From assembly GCA_017617145.1 (NCBI GenBank), contig JAFZWX010000071.1, forward strand, positions 1 to 5,111: 5,111 nucleotides of DNA, given 5' to 3'. The DNA is from Treponema sp. Lineage in GTDB: Bacteria > Spirochaetota > Spirochaetia > Treponematales > Treponemataceae. The notes under the pieces are model-generated. The model was not told the DNA's origin, ran no database searches, and worked only from the letters and a program-made list of their open reading frames with translations. The position numbers were made by a program, and so were the translations under genes. Positions 1 to 4,333 of the stretch are shown piece by piece (within the stretch, counting starts at the first letter, position 1; each line of letters opens with the position of its first letter).

Positions 1-40
1 ATTGTTATCTGCACAGGCCAACGGCAGGCAGAAAAGTTTA

Positions 41-78
41 AAACAAAAAAGGTCGCAGAAATACCATTTCTGCGACCT
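41..78 (-). terminator. Intrinsic terminator downstream of amt, probably also a leader attenuator
   Basis: A perfect 13-bp stem (50-62 with 66-78) closed by a three-base loop, followed on the minus strand by six T (one shared with the stem base), G and TTTT. It ends amt transcripts. Because a strong promoter lies between amt and this hairpin, it would also terminate transcripts of the next gene in their leader. The stem and tail resemble those at 4221-4277. Confidence 0.85.
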
Positions 79-86
79 CATTGTCG
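73..86 (-). promoter_or_regulatory. Six-base-loop motif downstream of amt
   Basis: Minus-strand CGAC-AATGAG-GTCG forms four Watson-Crick pairs around a loop with A1 and G4. It starts 13 bases after the -10 at 99-104 if the core GAC-loop-GTC is measured. The 3' arm GTCG is the start of the terminator's 5' arm. Confidence 0.45.
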
Positions 87-98
87 TTTGATATTTCT

Positions 99-127
99 TT
101 TATATAATATTTATGTTTATTTGTCAA
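99..127 (-). promoter_or_regulatory. Predicted sigma-70 promoter for a gene beyond the left edge
   Basis: Perfect -35 TTGACA (122-127), exactly 17 bases, -10 TATAAA (99-104), all on the minus strand. It begins eight bases after the amt stop codon. The expected start is near 92, leading straight into the hairpin motif and terminator at 41-86. No start codon or ribosome binding site follows before position 1, so the controlled gene is outside the window. Confidence 0.75.
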
Positions 128-135
128 GCAGTATA

Positions 136-1809
136 TTAATCCTGAAGTGCTTCGTAGCCCTCTTCGCCGGTTCTTACCTTAACAACATTCTGAACATCGT
201 ATACGAAAATCTTTCCGTCGCCGATGTGACCTGTGTAAAGAACTTCCTTGGCGGCTGTTACAACAAGGTCTACCGGAACTTCGCTTACTACAATATCTAC
301 CTTGATCTTTGGCAGCAGGGTCATATCCATTTCTACACCACGATACTTCTGGGTGTTTCCATGCTGAACTCCGCAACCAAGTACATTTGTTACTGTCATA
401 CCAGTTACGTTGATGTCATTCATTGCAGCCTTAAGCTCGTCGAACTTGCTCTGGCGTGTGATGATAGAAACCATATGGAACTTTGCATCAGGGCGGGCTG
501 TAGCCTTTGCAACAGGTACTGCCTTTTCAACCGGAACTGTACCTGAAGCATCTGCAGCAGCGTCTCCGCCAAGAACCTGTGGAGCCATGATAAAGCCTGC
601 GTAGCTGGAATCAATTCCGTGTTCGAGCTTATCAAGTCCGATAATTTCTTCTTCGCGACTGGCACGAAGTCCGTGGAGCTTTTTAATCAAAATAAAGGTT
701 ATAAGCATACAAACTGTTGTCCAGGCAAGGATTGAAACTTCACCAAGACACTGAACACCAAGGTGCTTTACACCGCCACCGTATAACAAACCGCTTTCTA
801 CGTTGAATAAACCATCACTCAAAGTACCCCAGATACCGTTTGCAAGGTGAACTGCAACAGCACCAACCGGGTCATCAATGTGGAGCTTAAGGTCAAGGAA
901 CTCTACGACAACTACAACTATGATACCTGCAACTATACCGATTACTGATGCACCAAGTGCGTCTACTGTAGCACAAGTTGGTGTGATTGCAACAAGACCT
1001 GCAAGCGAAGCGTTGAGTGTCATGGAAACATCAGGCTTACCGTTCTTTACCCAGGTAAAGATCATTGTTGTAACAGCGGCAACTGCAGGGGCAATTGTTG
1101 TTGTTGTGAATACTGCAGCCAGTCCACCTACTCCCAAAAGCTGTGTACAGGCAGCACCGTTGAAGCCGTACCATCCGAACCAGAGGATAAAGGTACCAAG
1201 TGCACCAAGTGTCAAAGAGTGACCAGGAATAGCGTGAACCTTTGTTACCTTTCCATTTTCGTCGCGGTCATACTTTCCGATACGTGGACCAAGGAAAATT
1301 GCACCAATCAAAGCAGCTGTACCACCAACTGAGTGGATAGCAGCACCACCGGCAAAGTCAACAAAGCCCATCTGAACAAGCCAGCCCTGTGGGTTCCATA
1401 CCCAGCCTGCTTCAATCGGATATACAACTGCAGAAATGACTGCAGAATAAATACAGTATGCGCTGAACTTTGTACGCTCTGCCATTGAACCGGAAACGAT
1501 AGTTGCGGCTGTGGCACAGAATACTAAGTTGAATACAAAGCTTGACCAGTCGCATTCTGCAAAGTTCGTGAACAGCTGCATGTTCGGCTTACCAATAAAG
1601 CCAAAGAAATAGTTTTCGCTCATCATCAAGCCAAAACCAAGCAGCATAAAACAAGGAGTTCCAATACAGAAATCCATCAAGTTTTTCATTATGATATTTC
1701 CGGCATTTTTTGCCCTTGTAAATCCTGTTTCAACCATCGCAAATCCGCACTGCATAAAAAATACAAGTGCAGCACCAATTAAAAACCAAACACTCCAAAC
1801 TTCACTCAT
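136..1809 (-). CDS. amt: Ammonium transporter fused to a C-terminal P-II (GlnB/GlnK) domain
   Basis: Inner-membrane Amt/MEP/Rh channel-type transporter with its regulator attached; 557 residues from the ATG at 1809. Residues 1 to about 380 are the Amt part, starting directly in the first membrane segment. They show FAMVETGFTRAKNAGNI (23-39), DFAGGAAIHSVGG with Asp151, and both pore histidines, His197 (PGHSL) and His321 (DDPVGAVAVHLANG). The conserved cytoplasmic tail EEEIIGLDKLEHGIDSSYAG follows at 386-405, then an Ala/Pro/Val-rich linker to about 444. Residues 445-557 are a full P-II domain: Gln482, the T-loop (about 480-499) with Tyr489 and Arg490, GHIGDGKIFV (527-536) and VRTGEEG. In separate systems GlnK plugs the AmtB pore with its T-loop arginine; here Arg490 is kept. 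The residue matching uridylylated Tyr51 of GlnB is Met494, so control by uridylylation at that site is absent. The leader has three tandem terminators. Confidence 0.97.
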   Translation of the reverse strand: MSEVWSVWFLIGAALVFFMQCGFAMVETGFTRAKNAGNIIMKNLMDFCIGTPCFMLLGFGLMMSENYFFGFIGKPNMQLFTNFAECDWSSFVFNLVFCATAATIVSGSMAERTKFSAYCIYSAVISAVVYPIEAGWVWNPQGWLVQMGFVDFAGGAAIHSVGGTAALIGAIFLGPRIGKYDRDENGKVTKVHAIPGHSLTLGALGTFILWFGWYGFNGAACTQLLGVGGLAAVFTTTTIAPAVAAVTTMIFTWVKNGKPDVSMTLNASLAGLVAITPTCATVDALGASVIGIVAGIIVVVVVEFLDLKLHIDDPVGAVAVHLANGIWGTLSDGLFNVESGLLYGGGVKHLGVQCLGEVSILAWTTVCMLITFILIKKLHGLRASREEEIIGLDKLEHGIDSSYAGFIMAPQVLGGDAAADASGTVPVEKAVPVAKATARPDAKFHMVSIITRQSKFDELKAAMNDINVTGMTVTNVLGCGVQHGNTQKYRGVEMDMTLLPKIKVDIVVSEVPVDLVVTAAKEVLYTGHIGDGKIFVYDVQNVVKVRTGEEGYEALQD

Positions 1810-1814
1810 ATTAA

Positions 1815-1820
1815 CCTCCT
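1815..1820 (-). promoter_or_regulatory. Ribosome binding site fixing the amt start
   Basis: AGGAGG on the minus strand sits five bases before the ATG at 1809. This rules out the earlier in-frame ATG at 1863, whose 18 extra codons would run through the third terminator hairpin. Confidence 0.9.
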
Positions 1821-1829
1821 GAGTTGAAT

Positions 1830-1881
1830 AAAAAAAGGCAATGACATCAAATGTTGTGCACAAACATCAGACGTCATTGCC
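1830..1881 (-). terminator. Third terminator of the amt leader, adjacent to the ribosome binding site
   Basis: A long imperfect hairpin spans 1837-1881. Nine base pairs (GGCAATGAC with GTCATTGCC) come first, then a 1x1 mismatch, two pairs, a 2x2 mismatch and five pairs closing a seven-base loop. It is followed by seven T on the minus strand. The AGGAGG of amt begins nine bases after the T-run. Because of this position it cannot be a terminator for an upstream gene alone; it would act on amt transcripts. Confidence 0.7.
1870..1881 (-). promoter_or_regulatory. Six-base-loop motif, copy 3 of amt leader
   Basis: Minus-strand GGC-AATGAC-GTC gives three pairs (one G-U; a fourth G-U is possible outside) with loop A1 and G4. 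It overlaps the 5' arm of the third terminator. Unlike copies 1 and 2, most of its loop is also paired in the terminator stem. Confidence 0.45.
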
Positions 1882-1884
1882 CTT

Positions 1885-1921
1885 AAAAAAATAGCCGCGT
1901 TCTCATTTGAAAAACGCGGCT
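1885..1921 (-). terminator. Second terminator of the amt leader
   Basis: A 9-bp GC-rich stem (1893-1901 with 1913-1921), 11-base loop, one A, then seven T on the minus strand. This is the most GC-rich stem of the series and a classic intrinsic terminator. It lies inside the amt 5' leader, well before the ribosome binding site. Confidence 0.8.
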
Positions 1922-1929
1922 TCATTGCC
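1918..1929 (-). promoter_or_regulatory. Six-base-loop motif, copy 2 of amt leader
   Basis: Minus-strand GGC-AATGAA-GCC forms three Watson-Crick pairs around a loop with A1 and G4. Its 3' arm GCC is the start of the second terminator's 5' arm, so pairing here would weaken that terminator. Confidence 0.45.
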
Positions 1930-1930
1930 T

Positions 1931-1970
1931 AAATAAAAAGAGGTCGAAGAATTATTCCTTCGACCTCTTT
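1931..1970 (-). terminator. First terminator of the amt leader
   Basis: A perfect 13-bp stem (1937-1949 with 1958-1970) with an eight-base loop, followed on the minus strand by TTTTT, A and TTT; the U-run also contributes to the stem base. It starts only about ten bases after the predicted transcript start, so a terminated product would be a roughly 45-base RNA. The 5' arm overlaps the small hairpin at 1962-1973. It could also terminate dapL readthrough. Confidence 0.75.
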
Positions 1971-1973
1971 GCC
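1962..1973 (-). promoter_or_regulatory. Six-base-loop motif, copy 1 of amt leader
   Basis: Minus-strand GGC-AAAGAG-GTC can form a three-pair stem (one G-U) with loop A at position 1 and G at position 4. It begins 13 bases after the -10 box, the same distance as in the promoter at 99-127. The 3' arm is shared with the first terminator, making the two folds mutually exclusive. The identical 12-mer occurs in the dapF leader. Confidence 0.45.
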
Positions 1974-1986
1974 TTAGATGTTCAAA

Positions 1987-2015
1987 CTTATACACTTTTG
2001 AAAAAAAAGTGTCAA
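1987..2015 (-). promoter_or_regulatory. Predicted sigma-70 promoter of the amt-P-II gene
   Basis: Perfect -35 TTGACA (2010-2015), 17-base spacer, -10 TATAAG (1987-1992). The expected transcript start is near 1980, giving a leader of about 170 bases before the ATG at 1809. The leader is filled by three hairpin-terminator units. The spacer contains a perfect dyad (separate entry), suggesting an additional DNA-level control. Confidence 0.8.
1992..2012. promoter_or_regulatory. Perfect dyad inside amt promoter spacer, operator candidate
   Basis: ACACTTTT (1992-1999) and AAAAGTGT (2005-2012) form an 8-bp inverted repeat with a five-base centre, lying between and touching the -35 and -10 boxes. A repressor bound here would block polymerase. 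On the minus strand it is not followed by a T-run, so it is a poor candidate for a dapL terminator. No known operator consensus was recognised. Confidence 0.4.
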
Positions 2016-2044
2016 TATATTTTTTAAATTTTTTATTATTTTTT
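2016..2044 (-). promoter_or_regulatory. A/T-only tract resembling an UP element upstream of amt promoter
   Basis: All bases between the dapL stop and the amt -35 box are A or T, with several phased A-tracts on the minus strand. Such tracts just upstream of -35 often act as UP elements contacting the RNA polymerase alpha subunits. Together with a perfect -35 this predicts a strong promoter. The tract could equally be ordinary AT-rich spacer. Confidence 0.4.
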
Positions 2045-3250
2045 TTATTTGTCAGCACCAAAAGTAGTTTTTATTCTATCTACGGCTTGAATAGTGCGTT
2101 CGCGGGTACCAAATCCTGTTAGTCGTAAATAGCCCTCACCCATTTTTCCAAAGCCACTGCCAGGGGTTCCCACAACGTTGCATTTTTCAAGAAGTTCATC
2201 AAAGAAAGACCAGCTTGTATAACCCTGAGGAATCTTGAGCCAGACATAAGGTGAATGCTCTCCTCCAAAGGCTTTAAAGCCTGCCTGAGTAACTCCTTCA
2301 TAAATGATTCTGGCATTTTCACGGTAAAAGTTCAGATTTTCCTGAATCTGCTTCTGTCCTTCATCTGAATAAACAGCCTCTGCCGCTCTTTGAGTTATGT
2401 ATGAAACTCCATTGAATTTTGTAGACTGACGACGGAACCATAATTTATTAAGCTCTGTTCCTTCAAAAACAAGGTCATGTGGAACTACTGTATAGCCGCA
2501 GCGCAAGCCTGTAAATCCTGCTGTTTTGGAAAATGATCTTAATTCTATAGCACAGGTTCTTGCACCAGGAATTTCGTAAATTGATTTTGGAATTGCAGGA
2601 TCTTTAATAAAGGCTTCATAAGCAGAATCATAAAGAATGAGACTGTGATTTTTGTTTGCGTAATCTACCCATTTTTTAAGATATTCTTTTGAAGCAACAG
2701 TTCCTGTAGGGTTATTTGGAAAGCAAAGATAAATTATGTCTGCTGCTGGAGAGTTATCGTCCGGGAGTTCCGGTAAAAAATTATTTTCTTCACTGCATGG
2801 CAAAATGATGATTTTGTTTTTGCGGCCGTTCATTATATTTGTATCAATGTAAACCGGATAAACAGGATCGCAGATTGCAACGGTATTATCAGTTGCAAAA
2901 ATGTCGCCAATGTTTCCGCAGTCTGATTTTGCACCATCGGAAAGGAAAATTTCATCCAGCTGCATATTTATATTTCGTTCAAGATAATCTTTTTCCAGGA
3001 TTTTCTGGCGGACAAAATCATAACCCTGCTCTGGAGGATATCCACGGAAGGTTTTTTCGTCTGCCATTTCATCTACAGCTTTATGCATTGCATCAATTAC
3101 AGCAGGACAAATTGGACGCGTAACATCGCCAATTGAAAGTTTAATTATATCTGCCTGTGGATGTGCGGCAGCGAACTCTCTTGTTTTTTTGTTTACTGTT
3201 GAAAAAAGATAGGATTCTTCCAGGTCTAAAAAGTTTTTGTTGATTTTCAT
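2045..3250 (-). CDS. dapL: LL-diaminopimelate aminotransferase
   Basis: PLP-dependent fold-type I (class I/II) aminotransferase. It turns L-tetrahydrodipicolinate directly into LL-diaminopimelate with glutamate as amino donor, bypassing the succinylase/acetylase steps (dapD/C/E). With the ATG at 3250 the protein is 401 residues, close to the family's roughly 410. Visible features are [10 protein letters not shown] at 37-46, [10 protein letters not shown] at 68-77, the cofactor/substrate segment FPNNPTGT (178-184), YDSAYEAF with Asp208 for the pyridine nitrogen, [16 protein letters not shown] with the Schiff-base Lys242, and YLRLTGFG with the carboxylate-binding Arg376. [10 protein letters not shown] is typical of DapL rather than of aspartate aminotransferases. 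An in-frame ATG at 3289 would add 13 residues but runs through the inverted repeat and lacks a ribosome binding site. dapF lies directly upstream and consumes the product, so co-transcription is likely. No own promoter is convincing. Confidence 0.95.
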   Translation of the reverse strand: MKINKNFLDLEESYLFSTVNKKTREFAAAHPQADIIKLSIGDVTRPICPAVIDAMHKAVDEMADEKTFRGYPPEQGYDFVRQKILEKDYLERNINMQLDEIFLSDGAKSDCGNIGDIFATDNTVAICDPVYPVYIDTNIMNGRKNKIIILPCSEENNFLPELPDDNSPAADIIYLCFPNNPTGTVASKEYLKKWVDYANKNHSLILYDSAYEAFIKDPAIPKSIYEIPGARTCAIELRSFSKTAGFTGLRCGYTVVPHDLVFEGTELNKLWFRRQSTKFNGVSYITQRAAEAVYSDEGQKQIQENLNFYRENARIIYEGVTQAGFKAFGGEHSPYVWLKIPQGYTSWSFFDELLEKCNVVGTPGSGFGKMGEGYLRLTGFGTRERTIQAVDRIKTTFGADK

Positions 3251-3252
3251 AG

Positions 3253-3277
3253 CGGTTTTATACTCCTTAAAAAACCG
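3253..3277 (-). promoter_or_regulatory. dapL ribosome binding site held in a hairpin loop
   Basis: On the minus strand CGGTTTT pairs with AAAACCG (3253-3259 with 3271-3277), seven base pairs, and the 11-base loop displays the Shine-Dalgarno sequence AAGGAG (3263-3268). Linear spacing from AAGGAG to the ATG at 3250 is 12 bases, longer than ideal; folding the hairpin would alter the effective distance. This site decides the dapL start at 3250 over an upstream in-frame ATG at 3289, which has no ribosome binding site. Confidence 0.5.
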
Positions 3278-3286
3278 ATAAACGGG

Positions 3287-3322
3287 CATGTCAAGGCTTT
3301 AAGCGAAGCGTGCCTTGACGTG
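3287..3322 (-). repeat. Inverted repeat between dapF and dapL
   Basis: GTCAAGGC (3290-3297) pairs with GCCTTGAC (3312-3319), a perfect 8-bp stem around a 14-base loop, extendable by two pairs past a mismatch. The loop contains GCGAAGC on the plus strand, a sequence known to form a very stable mini-hairpin in single-stranded DNA. There is no T-tract directly after it on either strand, so it is not a standard intrinsic terminator. It may tune the dapF/dapL ratio or protect mRNA ends; that role is inference. Confidence 0.55.
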
Positions 3323-3330
3323 GCCGTATA

Positions 3331-4197
3331 TCATATGTCTCCTTCAAATACAGTTACTGCAGGACCTGTCATATAGACACTGTCTTCCTGGCGGCCGCTC
3401 CATTCAATCTGAAGGTCTCCGCCCAAAAGATGAACTGTTATTTTTTCTCCTGCATCTACAAGATTGTTCAAAATTGCAGCAACAACTGTAGCACAGGTTC
3501 CCGTTCCACAGGCTAAGGTTTCGCCGGTTCCTCGTTCCCATACACGCATCCAGATTGTGCGTCTGTTTTCTACAAAGGCAAATTCTGTATTTGTACGCTC
3601 CGGGAAAAAGCTGTTATTTTCAAAATAAGGTCCAAGTTCGCAGACAGGAAAGTCCGCAGGCTTTTTATCAATGAAAACAACTGCATGAGGATTCCCCATT
3701 GAAACGCAGGTGATTTTGTATTCCTTGCCTTCAACAGTAAGCGGGTGCATGATAACACGCCCTTCGACAAGCTCAGGAACCACAGGTGTTCTCACCGGTA
3801 TTTTCTCTGCTTCCAAAATCGGTGCTCCCATATCAACACTAAGCCAGGTTTCTTTTTCGCCGCGTTCGCCTTTAATAACCTTTAGATGCTTTACAGCTCC
3901 CATAGACTCAACTGTAAACTCGCGCCCTGTGGTATAGCCTGCATCGTAAACATATTTTCCAACACAACGGATTCCGTTTCCGCACATCTGGCCTCGGCTT
4001 CCGTCTGCGTTATACATTACCATTTCAAAATCTGCCTTTGTTCCTTTTTTGATAAGAATAAGGCCATCACTTCCAATTCCAAAATGCCTGTCAGAAACTT
4101 TTTGTGCAGCAGCAGCTTCATCTGCAATTGTAAAACCTTGCGTGCAGTCAACATAAACATAATCGTTTCCGCAGCCCTGCATTTTTGTAAACTTCAT
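3331..4197 (-). CDS. dapF: Diaminopimelate epimerase
   Basis: Cytoplasmic, cofactor-independent epimerase that converts LL-2,6-diaminopimelate to the meso form, the precursor of lysine and of DAP-type peptidoglycan. The 288-residue length is close to the family norm of about 275. Family hallmarks are all present: MQGCGNDYVYVD near the N-terminus, RHFGIGSDGL at 37-46, NADGSRGQMCGNGIRC around the first catalytic Cys72, MGNPHAV at 167-173, and ERGTGETLACGTGT around the second catalytic Cys230. The two cysteines act as the acid/base pair in this family. The ATG at 4197 has a strong GGAGGA (4202-4207) four bases upstream, which fixes the start. dapL follows 80 bases downstream on the same strand and makes this enzyme's substrate, so a dapF-dapL operon is likely. 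Its leader holds a terminator preceded by the repeated small-hairpin motif, implying attenuation control. No truncation or missing key residue seen. Confidence 0.97.
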   Translation of the reverse strand: MKFTKMQGCGNDYVYVDCTQGFTIADEAAAAQKVSDRHFGIGSDGLILIKKGTKADFEMVMYNADGSRGQMCGNGIRCVGKYVYDAGYTTGREFTVESMGAVKHLKVIKGERGEKETWLSVDMGAPILEAEKIPVRTPVVPELVEGRVIMHPLTVEGKEYKITCVSMGNPHAVVFIDKKPADFPVCELGPYFENNSFFPERTNTEFAFVENRRTIWMRVWERGTGETLACGTGTCATVVAAILNNLVDAGEKITVHLLGGDLQIEWSGRQEDSVYMTGPAVTVFEGDI

Positions 4198-4220
4198 TTA
4201 ATCCTCCACATACATGGATT

Positions 4221-4277
4221 TAAAACAAAAAAAGGTCATAAATACACTCCCCCTGTAAGGAATTATATTTATGACCT
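4221..4277 (-). terminator. Intrinsic terminator in dapF leader
   Basis: A 12-bp perfect stem (4233-4244 with 4266-4277), 21-base loop, then on the minus strand a run of seven T, a G and four T. It lies between the predicted dapF promoter and the dapF ribosome binding site, so it would stop transcripts in the leader unless overridden. It may also end readthrough from the BRO-family gene. The tail TTTTTT(T)GTTTTAAA after GACC is nearly the same as that of the terminator at 41-78. Confidence 0.8.
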
Positions 4278-4287
4278 CTTTGCCATA
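4270..4287 (-). promoter_or_regulatory. Six-base-loop hairpin (antiterminator candidate) in dapF leader
   Basis: On the minus strand, TATGGC and GTCATA pair over six base pairs (one G-U) around the loop AAAGAG, which has A at loop position 1 and G at position 4. The 3' arm GTCATA is also part of the 5' arm of the terminator at 4221-4277, so only one of the two can form. This is the best-paired of the five copies of the motif in the window. ANTAR-domain antiterminators are known to bind hairpins with this loop pattern, but normally as a pair, and no second one is visible here. Confidence 0.5.
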
Positions 4288-4295
4288 GTTAGTTT

Positions 4296-4324
4296 GTTTT
4301 AACTATTGTACGTAAAATTGTCAA
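4296..4324 (-). promoter_or_regulatory. Predicted sigma-70 type promoter of dapF
   Basis: A perfect -35 box TTGACA (4319-4324, minus strand) is followed by 17 bases and a weak -10, TAAAAC (4296-4301). TTAAAA with a 16-base spacer is an equal alternative. The -35 lies 9 bases after the stop of the BRO-family gene. It shares the string TTGCTTGACAA, less one base, with the promoter at 99-127. Transcription would begin near 4290, only a few bases before the small hairpin motif at 4273-4284. The -10 is poor, so the call rests largely on the -35 and on the parallel with the other two promoters. Confidence 0.6.
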
Positions 4325-4333
4325 GCAACCTTT

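Noticed and set aside
1..40. Start of another gene or a structured RNA at the left edge
   Set aside because: No ATG with a ribosome binding site on the minus strand and only short, imperfect CTGC/GCAG pairing; nothing further can be supported.
88..546. Open plus-strand frame of 152 codons opposite the P-II end of amt, and similar plus-strand frames elsewhere
   Set aside because: They are antisense to strongly supported genes, have no recognisable domain and no convincing ribosome binding site; the protein composition looks like a frame shadow.
1810..1863. Earlier ATG for the transporter, adding 18 residues
   Set aside because: The extra codons run through the third terminator hairpin, there is no ribosome binding site at 1863, and AGGAGG lies five bases before the ATG at 1809, where Amt proteins normally begin.
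3251..3289. Earlier ATG for dapL, adding 13 residues
   Set aside because: No ribosome binding site at 3289; the extra residues do not resemble DapL N-termini, whereas [16 protein letters not shown] does.
3266..3294. Possible separate dapL promoter: TTGACA at 3289-3294 with TTTAAG 17 bases on
   Set aside because: Transcription would start after the dapL Shine-Dalgarno at 3263-3268, leaving the message without it; the TTGACA is explained as an arm of the inverted repeat.
4198..4333. Lysine riboswitch or T-box in the dapF leader
   Set aside because: The leader is only about 95 bases and mostly a single hairpin; the multi-helix lysine aptamer or the T-box specifier and conserved T-box sequence are not present.
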